From Paenibacillus physcomitrellae (GTDB lineage Bacteria > Bacillota > Bacilli > Paenibacillales > Paenibacillaceae), in the NCBI RefSeq assembly GCF_002240225.1, contig NZ_CP022584.1, positions 3,394,594 to 3,458,593 on the forward strand: DNA of 64,000 nt, given 5' to 3'. The position numbers and the translations under genes were made by a program. The notes beneath the pieces are model-generated. The model had not been told where the DNA came from. It was given only the letters and a program-made list of their open reading frames with translations, and ran no database searches. This document shows positions 1 through 8,120 of this stretch, one piece after another (the first letter of the stretch is position 1; each line of letters begins with the position of its first letter).

Positions 1-2
1 CG

Positions 3-698
3 CCTGCCGTTATCCATCCGGCAGCCAAGAGGGTGCTGGCTATCGTCATCCCGGTTTTGTTCGCCATCGATGTGATCGCGATGTTTGTGCTGCATCTGCA
101 GGGCGGAGACGCTACGGCCCTTGTTGGAGGAACCGCCATCCTGATTCTGCTTGCGGTGACGTTGTTTGCCCACCGGAACAAAGGGCTCGAGCAGATGACA
201 TCTTATTTGATCGACGGTTTTGTGTTTGGCTTTAAAGTGTTTGGACCGGTCATTCCGATCGCGGCATTCTTCTATCTGGGCGATTCGGCGTTCACGGAAA
301 TGTTCGGCAATGTGCTGCCGCAGGGGTCGCAGGGGATCGTCAATGACCTTGGCGTAGCCCTGGCGCATGAAGTGCCGCTGAATAGCGCTGCCTCGGCCAT
401 AACGCTGACGGTCACCGGCGCGATTACCGGCCTGGACGGCTCGGGTTTCTCGGGCATCTCGCTCGCCGGTTCGATCGCCCATCTATTTGCGACGGCGATT
501 GGTTCCGGAGCCGCTACGCTGACCGCCCTCGGGCAGGTCGCTGCCATCTGGGTCGGCGGCGGTACGCTGATTCCGTGGGCGCTCATCCCGGCGGCCGCCA
601 TCTGCGGCGTCAGCCCGTTTGAACTGGCCCGGCGCAACCTGAAGCCGGTGCTGATCGGCCTCGCCGTCACGACGGTAGTGGCGATGTTTCTGATTTAG
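3..698 (+). CDS. Integral membrane transporter-like protein, C-terminal part
   Basis: The frame is open from the window edge, so the real start lies upstream and only about 231 codons are visible. The protein is very hydrophobic, with roughly six membrane segments separated by short Gly/Ala/Ser-rich stretches. A re-entrant-looking segment (GNVLPQGSQGIVNDLG, then LAHEVPLNSAASA) resembles the substrate-binding hairpins of ion-coupled transporters. It ends at TAG 696-698. I cannot assign a family or substrate. A secondary transporter is inferred only from hydrophobicity and the polar hairpins. A GTG at 33 is in frame but is internal. Confidence 0.6.
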   Translation, partial: PAVIHPAAKRVLAIVIPVLFAIDVIAMFVLHLQGGDATALVGGTAILILLAVTLFAHRNKGLEQMTSYLIDGFVFGFKVFGPVIPIAAFFYLGDSAFTEMFGNVLPQGSQGIVNDLGVALAHEVPLNSAASAITLTVTGAITGLDGSGFSGISLAGSIAHLFATAIGSGAATLTALGQVAAIWVGGGTLIPWALIPAAAICGVSPFELARRNLKPVLIGLAVTTVVAMFLI

Positions 699-901
699 TT
701 AGAACGGTCAGAACGGCAGGCTGGTTCTGAGCCGTACCCGGTACGGGGCCGATAAGGCCCATGTAAGGATGACCTCGCTTGGCAGAGCTTCTTCTGCCGG
801 GCGGGGTTTACTGCTGTCTCCAAGCGCTAAAGTCCGTTTCTGTCTCGGATGTCCGGGTGAAAGCAGCTTACTGCCAAGCGGTTCTTTTTGTTCTTCCTCA
901 A

Positions 902-919
902 AAGGATTATACTATCCTT
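902..919. promoter_or_regulatory. Palindrome overlapping a -10-like hexamer upstream of gpx
   Basis: AAGGAT and ATCCTT form a perfect 6-bp inverted repeat around the hexamer TATACT (908-913), about 65 bp before the peroxidase start. The layout suits a repressor site over a -10 element. No good -35 lies 16-18 bp upstream, so the promoter itself is uncertain. It does not match the PerR or OhrR consensus I know. Confidence 0.35.
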
Positions 920-984
920 ATCGAACAACAAGAATTGCTTCGGATTGATATAGACGATTATTTATCCAGAAGGAGGCAGTCCAT

Positions 985-1482
985 ATGTCCATCTACGATA
1001 TTGAAGTGGAGACGATTCAAGGGAAGATCGGCAACCTTTCGCCCTACCGCGACCAGGTGCTGCTGATCGTCAACACGGCGACCAAATGCGGTTTTGCACC
1101 GCAGTTCAAAGGTCTCCAGAAGCTGCACGACCAGTACAAGGATCGGGGATTTGCTGTGCTCGGATTCCCATCGGGCCAGTTTGCCAATCAGGAGCTCGAG
1201 TCGAACGAGGAAGTGGCGGAAGCCTGTGAGATCAACTTTGGCGTTAACTTCCCGCTGTTCGCCAAAATCGACGTCAACGGGAAGACGGCCCATCCGCTGT
1301 TCCGCCTCTTGACGAGTGAAGCCCGCGGCGTATTTGGCTCAAGGGCGATCAAGTGGAATTTCACCAAATTTCTGGTGGATCGTGACGGCCGGGTGCTGAA
1401 GCGTTTTGGCCCGAAGGACACACCGGAGAGCATCGAAGGTGAAATTCGCAGGGTGCTGGACAGCAGCAGCGTTCACGCATAA
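985..1482 (+). CDS. Glutathione peroxidase family thiol peroxidase
   Basis: A 165-residue GPx-fold peroxidase, normal in length for the bacterial BsaA/Gpo type, which reduces hydroperoxides in the cytoplasm. The catalytic Cys is C35 (TATKCGFAP), with Q65 (SGQFANQE) and W124-N125 (IKWNFTKF) completing the active site. C81 (CEINFGVNFP) sits where atypical 2-Cys GPx enzymes carry the resolving cysteine, so thioredoxin is the likely reductant rather than glutathione. The usual FPCNQF motif reads FPSGQF here. The ATG has AAGGAGG at 970-976, 8 nt upstream. It appears monocistronic, with a terminator right after it. Confidence 0.93.
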   Translation: MSIYDIEVETIQGKIGNLSPYRDQVLLIVNTATKCGFAPQFKGLQKLHDQYKDRGFAVLGFPSGQFANQELESNEEVAEACEINFGVNFPLFAKIDVNGKTAHPLFRLLTSEARGVFGSRAIKWNFTKFLVDRDGRVLKRFGPKDTPESIEGEIRRVLDSSSVHA

Positions 1483-1501
1483 TCTTTGGAAGGTTTAACC
1501 G

Positions 1502-1540
1502 CCCCCGGCAAACGGTTTTCCCGTTATGTCCGGGGGTTTT
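1502..1540 (+). terminator. Rho-independent terminator of gpx
   Basis: CCCCCGG (1502-1508) pairs with CCGGGGG (1530-1536), with a nested AACGG/CCGTT stem inside, followed by TTTT. Confidence 0.85.
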
Positions 1541-1573
1541 ATATTTACCTTTATATTTGCCTTTATATATGCT
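1538..1573. repeat. Three 12-bp tandem repeats in the gpx-rlmN gap
   Basis: TTTATATTTACC, TTTATATTTGCC and TTTATATATGCT follow one another directly after the gpx terminator. The rest of the 302-bp gap (1483-1784) is AT-rich, and I see no gene or clear promoter in it. Confidence 0.7.
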
Positions 1574-1784
1574 TTCATGTTTGCCTGCTCTTTGTCCCTG
1601 ATTTCTTGCTTCCTGATCCCAATTCCTTGTCCCGTGCCAATCATTCCCCTTGTGCTATGACGCAAAATTTGGGACAATGATAGGGTTATACGCCAATAGT
1701 GAATTCAGGTTTGGTGCGATAAACCTGATAAATGCGAAAATACGAAAATTTCTATAGATCGGAAAGAGGAAAGAGGAACCAACC

Positions 1785-2843
1785 ATGAACAAACCAATCC
1801 TTTACGGACTTACGCTGGAGCAGCTGTCGGTTTGGCTGGAGGAGCACGGCCACAAGAGATCGAGAGCGATTCCGGTCTGGGAAGCCCTGTACCGCGAGCG
1901 CGTCACTTCTTTTGAAGCGATGACCGGAGCCAACGCTGCTGTTGTAGAGCTGCTGAAAGAGCATTTCGTGCTGGAGACGATGGAAGAGCACACCCGCCAG
2001 GAGTCGGTGGACGGCACGATCAAATTCCTGTTCAAGCTGCAGGATGGCAACCTGATCGAAACCGTTCTGATGCGGCAGAAATACGGCTTGTCCGTCTGCG
2101 TCACCACGCAGGTCGGCTGCAACATCGGCTGCAGCTTCTGCGCCAGCGGCCTGCTGGCCAAAAGCCGTGACCTGACCTCCGGTGAAATTACGGAACAGAT
2201 CATGAAGGTGCAGCTGCACCTGGACCGGATCGGCAAACGCGAGCGGGTCAGCCATGTCGTCGTTATGGGCATCGGCGAGCCATTTGATAATTTCGAGCAT
2301 ATGAGCAGCTTTATCCGGACGATCAAGGACGCAAAAGGCCTTGCCATCGGGCCAAGAAGCATCACCGTATCGACAAGCGGCCTGGCCGGAAAAATCAAGG
2401 AATTCGCCGATTCCGACCTGCAGGTCAACCTGGCGATTTCGCTGCATGCGCCGAATAACGAGCTGCGGACGCGGATCATGAAGATCAACAAAGCGATCCC
2501 GATCGAGAAGGTGCTTGAAGCGATGGATTACTACTGTGAGCGGAGCAACCGGAAGGTGACGCTGGAGTATATTTTGCTGCGTGACGTCAACGACCGCCGC
2601 GAGCATGCGGCTGAGCTGGCCGAGCTGATCAAGGACCGCAAGCAGCAGGTAACGGTCAACCTGATCCCGTACAACCCGGTCGATGAGCACAGCCAATACC
2701 AGCGCAGCGAACGGGAAGTCATTCTGGACTTCTACGACGAACTGAAGAAACAAGGCGTGAACGTCAGCGTCCGTCTGGAGCATGGCACCGACATCGATGC
2801 CGCCTGCGGCCAGCTGCGGAGCAAGCAGATCAAAGGGGCGTAA
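1785..2843 (+). CDS. rlmN: RlmN-family 23S rRNA (adenine-C2)-methyltransferase
   Basis: A 352-residue radical SAM methylase of the RlmN/Cfr family. RlmN methylates C2 of A2503 in 23S rRNA, and also A37 in some tRNAs. The cluster-binding motif CxxxCxxC is C112, C116 and C119 ([10 protein letters not shown]). The SAM-binding GEPFDNF and the methyl-carrying C-terminal cysteine C341 (DIDAACGQL) are present. MGIGEPFDN matches RlmN rather than Cfr, where GEAL is usual. The [12 protein letters not shown] stretch differs from the usual CASTLGGLKRNL of Bacillus RlmN, so this may be a second, divergent RlmN copy. The ATG follows AAAGAGGAA. No partner gene is evident. Confidence 0.88.
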   Translation: MNKPILYGLTLEQLSVWLEEHGHKRSRAIPVWEALYRERVTSFEAMTGANAAVVELLKEHFVLETMEEHTRQESVDGTIKFLFKLQDGNLIETVLMRQKYGLSVCVTTQVGCNIGCSFCASGLLAKSRDLTSGEITEQIMKVQLHLDRIGKRERVSHVVVMGIGEPFDNFEHMSSFIRTIKDAKGLAIGPRSITVSTSGLAGKIKEFADSDLQVNLAISLHAPNNELRTRIMKINKAIPIEKVLEAMDYYCERSNRKVTLEYILLRDVNDRREHAAELAELIKDRKQQVTVNLIPYNPVDEHSQYQRSEREVILDFYDELKKQGVNVSVRLEHGTDIDAACGQLRSKQIKGA

Positions 2844-2876
2844 GAGCGGCAGCGTATTACCCGTCCCACAAAAATA

Positions 2877-2907
2877 AACCGCCTACCGGGCAAGCCGGCT
2901 GGCGGTT
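2877..2907 (-). terminator. Terminator of the minus-strand membrane gene
   Basis: AACCGCC (2877-2883) pairs with GGCGGTT (2901-2907). The A-rich stretch before it on the plus strand becomes the T-run on the minus strand. Confidence 0.65.
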
Positions 2908-2915
2908 CACACATG

Positions 2916-2954
2916 GAGCCCTTTAAGCTTTGCGGCTTAAAGGGCTCTTCATTT
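2916..2954 (+). terminator. Terminator of rlmN
   Basis: GAGCCCTTTAAG (2916-2927) pairs perfectly with CTTAAAGGGCTC (2936-2947) and is followed by a T-rich tail. Confidence 0.85.
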
Positions 2955-2968
2955 TTTTACCGAACCCA

Positions 2969-3481
2969 TTACATCGTTTTGCTCTTACGGAAGAACATCA
3001 TCAGACACCCGGCAATAACGAGGACGGCTGCGATGATCGGTTGACCGCCGGCCAGGCTTCCCAGCAGGGAACCGATCGAGAACACGGCGAAGAACAGTAC
3101 GGCCAATACGGTCAGGATGTTAATCGGGATCAGCAGCCATTTGTTGCGGTTGCCGAACCAATACAGCTCAAACAAACCGGCTGCGGGAGCCAGCAGGAAT
3201 CCCGGCCACATCATGTCCCAGCTGTTAAACAGCATCGCGATCTGACAGACAAGGGCCACGACCAGCAGGACACCGCCCGGCACGAGTACGCCGACTCCGC
3301 GGCGCTGAAGAATAGAGAAGTACAGCCAGTGAAAAAATACGGCAACAGGAAAAATGAACAACGTAGGCCAGAAATAAGTAAAGGTGGAGCCGGTCGTCCA
3401 ATGGATCTCCCCTTTAATGAGCATGAAGATGCCCAGCAGCACCAGAATCGGGCCCAGGAAGGCAATGCGGTCAACTTTCAA
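2969..3481 (-). CDS. Four- to five-TM small membrane protein, function unknown
   Basis: 170 residues, almost entirely hydrophobic, with about five membrane helices. It starts IAFLGPILVLLGIFMLIKG and ends with a short basic tail (FFRKSKTM). The periodic layout of paired helices recalls the LiaF/DUF5668-type transmembrane module, but no soluble domain follows and no catalytic motif is visible. The start is TTG at 3481, with GGAG about 9 nt upstream. It converges on rlmN and has its own hairpin at 2877-2907. Function is not assigned. Confidence 0.75.
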   Translation of the reverse strand: MKVDRIAFLGPILVLLGIFMLIKGEIHWTTGSTFTYFWPTLFIFPVAVFFHWLYFSILQRRGVGVLVPGGVLLVVALVCQIAMLFNSWDMMWPGFLLAPAAGLFELYWFGNRNKWLLIPINILTVLAVLFFAVFSIGSLLGSLAGGQPIIAAVLVIAGCLMMFFRKSKTM

Positions 3482-3637
3482 AAGGATTCACTCCTTAACG
3501 TGTTATTAGCTGCTCTCAGCATAACATGGGTATAGGTAGTTGTCTTCATTCCCTGGAGTGTAAAACATATCGGTCTGGAGACTGAGTGTGGTAGAATAAA
3601 GGACGAATTTTACTGAGAAAAGAGGATGTCTAATCGT

Positions 3638-3931
3638 ATGCTGAATGTAGAAGATTATACAGCGGAATATGTCAAAGACCCGTTTGGCATTTTGACCGGC
3701 AAAAGATATGAATTCCGAATCAATCTGGAGATTCCAGAGGATGACGATCTCTATACCGTGAACGGTGTCTATGCCCGAGTTATTGTGAAAGATGATAACG
3801 GCGAAGTCCGGGTCGTGAGTTACGATCTGGTGGAGCGCGGTACGGACAAAATTCTGGAGTTTGATCTTGAGGATGAAGAGGAAGCCGAGCTGGAGCAGTT
3901 CTGCAAGGAGCATCTGCCGGAAGAGGAGTAA
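3638..3931 (+). CDS. DUF6509-type small acidic protein
   Basis: A 97-residue acidic protein (NVEDYTAEYVKDPFGILTGKRYEF...) ending in a long Asp/Glu-rich tail. It resembles the Bacillales family I know as DUF6509, of unknown role. An upstream ATG at 3626 abuts the GAGG at 3622-3625 and cannot use it. The ATG at 3638 lies 12 nt downstream of the same Shine-Dalgarno and is preferred. There is no signal peptide or membrane segment, so it is cytoplasmic. It is monocistronic, followed by a strong two-way terminator. Confidence 0.75.
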   Translation: MLNVEDYTAEYVKDPFGILTGKRYEFRINLEIPEDDDLYTVNGVYARVIVKDDNGEVRVVSYDLVERGTDKILEFDLEDEEEAELEQFCKEHLPEEE

Positions 3932-3980
3932 GGGCCGACTGGTCTTTGGCTGCTTAGCTGTAGATACCGAATAGAAGTTT

Positions 3981-4014
3981 CAAAGAATCCGCCCGTTTCA
4001 GGGCGGATTCTTTG
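3981..4014. terminator. Bidirectional terminator
   Basis: A perfect 14-bp stem: CAAAGAATCCGCCC (3981-3994) with GGGCGGATTCTTTG (4001-4014). It separates the DUF6509 gene from the convergent DUF423 gene. Confidence 0.85.
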
Positions 4015-4045
4015 ATTGGGCCGCCGGATACGGCCGCTCCACCAG

Positions 4046-4414
4046 CTAACCCTGTGTAGCCGCAATAACAACCAGAATCCAAGCCGCCAGAAAAAGCACT
4101 CCGCCAATCGGCGTGATTGCCCCCAGCTTGCGTACGCCGCTCAAGCTTAGCGCATACAAGCTTCCCGAGAACAGAAGAATCCCGCCGATCATCAGCCATC
4201 CCGCCCAGAGGATCAGTGAGTCATGCGTAAGCTGTTTTCCGGCTGTGCCAAGGAAGAGCAAACCCAAGCCATGGGCTATTTGGTATTGGATGCCTGTTTG
4301 ATACGTCTTCATCTGTTCTTCCGATAATTTATTCTTTAAGGCATGGGCGCCAAATGCGCCGAGCGCGACGGCGAGGAGCATCACAATGCCGCCTAATCCT
4401 AACCAAATATTCAA
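4046..4414 (-). CDS. DUF423 (YwdK-like) membrane protein
   Basis: 122 residues from a TTG start at 4414, with GGAGGT 9 nt upstream. This matches the usual ~123-residue YwdK/DUF423 length; the longer open frame upstream has no ribosome site. Four membrane helices are visible, with the family signatures LGAFGAHALKNKLS in helix 1-2 and YQTGIQYQIAHGLGLL after it. Family function is unknown; it is an inner membrane protein. It stands alone and shares the terminator at 3981-4014. Confidence 0.88.
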   Translation of the reverse strand: MNIWLGLGGIVMLLAVALGAFGAHALKNKLSEEQMKTYQTGIQYQIAHGLGLLFLGTAGKQLTHDSLILWAGWLMIGGILLFSGSLYALSLSGVRKLGAITPIGGVLFLAAWILVVIAATQG

Positions 4415-4562
4415 TGTAAAAGCACCTCCTAACAGCCATACTAAGACCGGCACGCTCCCGCAGTCAAATATCAATTGAGGCGAGGCGGCACATAACCGGC
4501 GGTATGAGGCAGGCAGGTTAATGGGGGAATTAGGAATAAAGCGAGTACAACCTGTCCTGAAA

Positions 4563-4571
4563 TGGTATAAT
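4563..4571 (+). promoter_or_regulatory. Extended -10 promoter of greA
   Basis: TGGTATAAT is a perfect extended -10 (TG-N-TATAAT) 64 bp before the greA start. No good -35 is visible, as is common for extended -10 promoters. Confidence 0.6.
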
Positions 4572-4635
4572 ATGCATATAATTAGTTAGAGAAATAAGAA
4601 TGGCCAAATACACAAAAGCTAGGAGATCGTAAAAC

Positions 4636-5115
4636 ATGCCGAATGAAGACGAAATCATTTTAACCCCCGATGGTGTTGCCAAACTGGAGCAGGAGCTTGA
4701 AGAGCTCAAAACAGCCGGGCGCAGGGAACTTGCGGAACGGATCAAAATTGCGCTCAGTTACGGAGACTTGAAGGAGAACAGCGAATACCACTCGGCCAAA
4801 GACGACCAGGCTTTTATGGAGACCCGCATTTTGACCATTACGAACATTCTCCGCAAAGCTAAAGTGGTGGAGATTCAGGGCACTGAAGTGGTAGCTATCG
4901 GCTCTATTGCTGTTCTGAATGACCTCGAATTTGATGAGCGGATCGAATATCAGATCGTCGGCCCTGCTGAGGCGGATGTAGCCGGCAACAAAATCTCTTA
5001 TGAAAGCCCTTTGGGCAAAGCGCTGCTCGGACATAAGGTTGGAGATGCCGTTGAAGTAGAAGCTCCAATCGGAATTATTAAATATGAACTGCTTGAGATT
5101 AAGCAAGGCCTGTAA
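4636..5115 (+). CDS. greA: Transcript cleavage factor GreA
   Basis: 159 residues, the normal GreA length. The N-terminal antiparallel coiled coil (residues ~10-75) carries the acidic tip between the helices (SYGDLKENSEYHSAKDDQ). The tip enters the RNA polymerase secondary channel and stimulates cleavage of backtracked RNA. The C-terminal globular domain (VVEIQGTEVVAIGSIAVL to YELLEIKQ) binds polymerase. The ATG lies 9-10 nt after AGGAG. It is monocistronic, with an extended -10 promoter and its own terminator. Confidence 0.96.
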   Translation: MPNEDEIILTPDGVAKLEQELEELKTAGRRELAERIKIALSYGDLKENSEYHSAKDDQAFMETRILTITNILRKAKVVEIQGTEVVAIGSIAVLNDLEFDERIEYQIVGPAEADVAGNKISYESPLGKALLGHKVGDAVEVEAPIGIIKYELLEIKQGL

Positions 5116-5153
5116 AGGTTAGGAAGTCAGGAAGAGACACGAATTCGTCAGGA

Positions 5154-5179
5154 TGTCCGGAGCCCCCGGGCATTTTTTT
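5154..5179 (+). terminator. Terminator of greA
   Basis: TGTCCGG (5154-5160) pairs with CCGGGCA (5166-5172), followed by seven T. Confidence 0.85.
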
Positions 5180-5292
5180 ATGGGCGTATACGATGGGATG
5201 GACACGGGAATGGAGTCCCTGCGCCGGTTATTTTTCGAATCAAAAACGAAGATCAGGGGAGCCTATGGAAGAACAAAGGAGGGATGAGTGGA

Positions 5293-5451
5293 ATGCCGAA
5301 TCACCGCAAGAACATAGAGACGGACGGGAATCCGGAAACGGTCTACGAGGATACCCGCGAACATGAGCATCCGATTTTGCCTGCTCCCAAGCAATATACG
5401 ACCAAACCAAACCGGGAAACGGAAGGACCGGACCGGGTGAAAAGGACCTGA
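5293..5451 (+). CDS. Small hypothetical hydrophilic protein (52 aa)
   Basis: The reading frame starts MPNHRKNIETDGNPETVYED and ends at TGA 5449-5451. It is rich in Pro, Glu, Lys and Asn and has no membrane segment. AAGGAGG at 5276-5282 lies 10 nt upstream of the ATG at 5293; an earlier ATG at 5284 is too close to that site. A clean terminator follows directly. The strong ribosome site and flanking terminators are the evidence that this is a real gene. It has no recognisable function. Confidence 0.6.
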   Translation: MPNHRKNIETDGNPETVYEDTREHEHPILPAPKQYTTKPNRETEGPDRVKRT

Positions 5452-5457
5452 GGTTAA

Positions 5458-5486
5458 GGGTCAGGAAACAGGTTCCTGACCCTCAT
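5458..5486 (+). terminator. Terminator after the small gene
   Basis: GGGTCAGGAA (5458-5467) pairs perfectly with TTCCTGACCC (5473-5482), followed by TCATTT. Confidence 0.75.
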
Positions 5487-5513
5487 TTGTAATTCCCGGT
5501 GCCTGACCGGGGC

Positions 5514-5897
5514 TCACTCCCCTATGTTTTCCTCACTGGTTAACGCATGGAGATTACGGTCGGGATCATAGAAGAAGACCATCCAGGTCCGGACCCCCTG
5601 CATCTCGGTAATCACATGGGGTTCGTCCCGGAATTCAACCCCTTTGCGAAGGAATTCTTGGTAAGCGTCGTGTATATTCCCCACACTGAAATAAAGGACG
5701 GACCCCGGATGGTCGAACTCCGGCCGTTCCGGCACGCTTAGAATCAGACGGACGCTTCCGCATTCCACAAGCGCCATCGAATCGCTGCTAAACAGCAGCG
5801 GCAGACCGAGCACTTCACCATAGAAGGCCAAAGCTTGAGGGATATTGTTGACGGTAACGCTGACTTGGCTGATACCTTGAATAAGAGATGAGGACAT
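5514..5897 (-). CDS. VOC (glyoxalase/bleomycin-resistance fold) protein
   Basis: 127 residues forming one vicinal-oxygen-chelate unit of two beta-alpha-beta-beta-beta modules. The opening ISQVSVTVNNIPQALAFYGEVLGLPLLF is typical, and the closing FFYDPDRNLHALTSE carries the conserved DPDGN-like turn. The position usually filled by a metal-binding Glu is in LHALTSEE; the first-module His is replaced (SVTV). Metal use and substrate are therefore unclear. The start ATG at 5897 follows AAGGAG. It is a single gene, likely a dioxygenase-, resistance- or lyase-type cytoplasmic protein. Confidence 0.85.
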   Translation of the reverse strand: MSSSLIQGISQVSVTVNNIPQALAFYGEVLGLPLLFSSDSMALVECGSVRLILSVPERPEFDHPGSVLYFSVGNIHDAYQEFLRKGVEFRDEPHVITEMQGVRTWMVFFYDPDRNLHALTSEENIGE

Positions 5898-6028
5898 AGG
5901 CGGCTCCTTCCGGCTTATCGTTTTTTCGTTTTGTTGTCTTTGGCTTATGTTACTTATGCTAGGTTCATCCTAGCATATCCCGGCCTCATCCGTTTATCCA
6001 AAATCCCCTGTTTAGGGAATGCAGTTGT

Positions 6029-6137
6029 CTAATTTGCAGAATACATCCTTCTAAATTCACCGGGCGAATAACCGGTCCGCTGTTTGAACAGCTTGCTGAA
6101 GGAGGAGATCCCCTGCAAGCCGGTCTCAAGGGCCGAC
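6029..6137 (-). pseudogene. 3' remnant of an AraC-family regulator
   Basis: Immediately after the asparaginase stop, the minus strand encodes ALETGLQGISSFSKLFKQRT and GYSPGEFRRMYSAN before a stop. This is the second helix-turn-helix of an AraC/XylS regulator (normally GF.d.s.FsrvFKk..G.SP.eyR). The first HTH and the sensor domain are missing, replaced by the asparaginase gene. About 35 codons remain, with no start signal of their own. It is a gene remnant left by deletion or rearrangement. Confidence 0.7.
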
Positions 6138-7142
6138 TTAAAGCGTCCCCGGCTTACTGAATTCCTCGGCATAATTGGTGTCCATGATCTTCGCAACTTC
6201 TGCCGGATTCTGTGTTTGGCCAAGCGCCCACATCATTTTGGTGACAAGCGCCTCGGTGGTCATATCGTACCCCGGGATCACGCCCTTCTCCAGCACACGC
6301 TGACCCACTTCATAAATCGTTAAGTCCCCGCCCTCGTAAGGGCACTGCGTGGTCACTACAATGGTCATGCCGCCGCGCATCAGTTCCTCGATTTTGTTGA
6401 TCAGACTGCGTTCCTTGAAGGGAACTCCCCCCAGGCCAAACCCCTCAATCACAATCCCTTTATAACCGAGAGAGCGGATCGCATCAAAGATATGCGGATT
6501 GGTCCCCGGGATCAGCCGCAGTAGAAAGACCTCCGAGCAGTAGTTATCGTTGTAAGGATATTGGACAAGCTTCCGCTCGGGCAAATCTTCATTATAAATC
6601 AGCTGTCCGTTTACAACCGTGCCGATGTAAGGGTAGTTGATGCTTTCAAAAGCGTTGTAGCTCCGCGTCCGGACTTTGGAGGCCCGGGTTCCGTTGATGA
6701 TTTTTCCGTTGAAAACGACAAACACGCCGGGACGTTCGCCGCAGGCCGTGATGAAGGAGTCGATGACATTTTTCTTGGAGTCGGAATTCTCGGCCAGAAT
6801 GGATACCTGCGAACCCGTGAGAACGACGGGTTTGTCGACCGTACCCAGCATAAAGCTGAGCGCGGAGGAAGTGTAGGCCATCGTATCCGTACCGTGGGCA
6901 ATCACGAAGCCGTCGTATTTCTGAAGTGAGCTGCGAACAAGCCAGGCAATGGCGGCCCAGTCTTCCGGCTGGGTGTTAGTGCTGTCCATGCTCATCAAAT
7001 CTATAGCTTCAACCTGGCAGATCTGCCGAAGCTCAGGAATCTGCTCTAGAATATGGTCAGCGCTTTGGGTCGGAGTCAATCCGTGCTCCTGATAGGTGGA
7101 GGATATGGTTCCGCCCGTATTTATAAATAAAATAGTTTTCAT
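6138..7142 (-). CDS. ansA: Type I L-asparaginase
   Basis: 334 residues from ATG 7142 (MKTILFINTGGTISS), hydrolysing L-asparagine to aspartate and ammonia. The first catalytic motif TGGTISS holds T12, and the second is AHGTDTMAYT with T85-D86. The Lys of the catalytic set is in the SDSKKN stretch. There is no signal peptide, so it is a cytoplasmic type I enzyme. The in-frame ATG at 7169 has no ribosome site; the one at 7142 has GGGAG about 11 nt upstream. The gene ends directly against the AraC remnant. Promoter not identified. Confidence 0.93.
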   Translation of the reverse strand: MKTILFINTGGTISSTYQEHGLTPTQSADHILEQIPELRQICQVEAIDLMSMDSTNTQPEDWAAIAWLVRSSLQKYDGFVIAHGTDTMAYTSSALSFMLGTVDKPVVLTGSQVSILAENSDSKKNVIDSFITACGERPGVFVVFNGKIINGTRASKVRTRSYNAFESINYPYIGTVVNGQLIYNEDLPERKLVQYPYNDNYCSEVFLLRLIPGTNPHIFDAIRSLGYKGIVIEGFGLGGVPFKERSLINKIEELMRGGMTIVVTTQCPYEGGDLTIYEVGQRVLEKGVIPGYDMTTEALVTKMMWALGQTQNPAEVAKIMDTNYAEEFSKPGTL

Positions 7143-7341
7143 TCTAGCTGTTCTCCCTGTATGAAACAAAATGAGACCCCCTAACGCGTCATAGGGCGTC
7201 TGCTGTTTTGTATTTTACTATGAAATGACCGGCGGATAAATGGGTGTTCTCCCCTTATTCTGCAGAGATTTGCCGTTTATAGGCTGGAGCTGGCGGAAGA
7301 ACGCGGGGACATGGACAAATGAGGAGGGTAGAGGTAAGTGA

Positions 7342-8040
7342 TTAGACTTTCATGGATCCCGCTTTAGGATAAAACTAGTTCTGGACGCTCAAACCGGAAA
7401 ATGGCTGTCCAGCATTCAGCTTACAGGCCAGCTGGCACCGGGTCAGGAGCCGTCCGATATAAAAGGGCTGCCGGAAGAGCAGGATTTGCAAACGTTGATC
7501 CGCTATCAGGTGCTTAAACCAGATGAAGCAGGTCTGCTTCATCCTGAGGCTGAAATCACGGTCGGAGACTGGCTGGATATGATGGCGCATGCCGCGACAA
7601 CTTATATCAGCAGCTCCAATAATGGAGACGACGGCAAGCCGAAGAGCATTGCCGGCGTAGCACCGGAAGATGTTTATTACGCTTCCGTTCAGTATGCATC
7701 TGGCGCAGGCTGGATTGATGCCAAGTCGCAGGTCGCGGTCCACGACAAGCTGACGCGCGATAAGCTGGCTGCTTTGCTAGCCGGCATTCTGCAATACAGC
7801 AAATTGACTGCGTACCTGAATGAAAACGGCGAAGCCAACCAATTTGCGGATGCGGCTTCTATCCAGAACAAAGGGGCGGTGACGCTGGCCGTTAAGCTGG
7901 GTCTGCTGCAGGGAACCCAGGGAACCGGCGGACGTTTTGAACCCCAGCACATCGTAACCAAAGCAGAGGCGGCACAGATCATAATGAAACTGGTTAAATT
8001 GCAGGGGCATACCGATCAGAAAATCGTCCAGTCCTACTAG
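7342..8040 (+). pseudogene. Truncated S-layer-homology (SLH) domain protein
   Basis: The frame is open from 7342 but has no ATG, GTG or TTG start before codon 49 (TTG 7486). It begins mid-domain with FRIKLVLDAQTGKWLSSIQL, which resembles a YcdB/YcdC repeat end. Two SLH-like modules follow (TVGDWLDMMAHAATTYIS... and VHDKLTRDKLAALLAGIL... to VTKAEAAQIIMKLVKLQ). SLH proteins bind pyruvylated wall polymer. No signal peptide remains. GAGGAGGG at 7321 leads only into a nine-codon frame. I read this as the 3' end of a large surface protein whose front was lost. Confidence 0.65.
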
Positions 8041-8076
8041 GGAGCATCCTACTAGAACGAGTCTTACTAGAGAGAA
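8032..8076. repeat. 15-bp tandem repeat spanning the stop codon
   Basis: TCCTACTAGGGAGCA, TCCTACTAGAACGAG and TCTTACTAGAGAGAA are consecutive. The first unit contains the stop TAG. As the period is a multiple of three, in-frame TAG codons recur at each unit. Confidence 0.75.
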
Positions 8077-8120
8077 TCTAATTTTAGCGACTTTTAATAG
8101 GCCGAAGGAACGGCAAACAG

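Noticed and set aside
779-1066. 95-codon plus-strand frame before gpx
   Set aside because: No ribosome site, overlaps the gpx start in another frame, and its second half is a frame-shifted shadow of gpx.
1752-2783. 343-codon frame antisense to rlmN
   Set aside because: Composition of a shadow frame (Gln/His/Arg/Asp-rich) and fully covered by a clear radical SAM gene.
1785-2843. Cfr antibiotic-resistance methylase
   Set aside because: GEPFDNF and overall sequence fit RlmN; Cfr-type GEAL motif absent.
2930-3535. 201-codon plus-strand frame over the small membrane gene
   Set aside because: Extremely hydrophilic His/Gln/Asp-rich shadow of a hydrophobic minus-strand protein.
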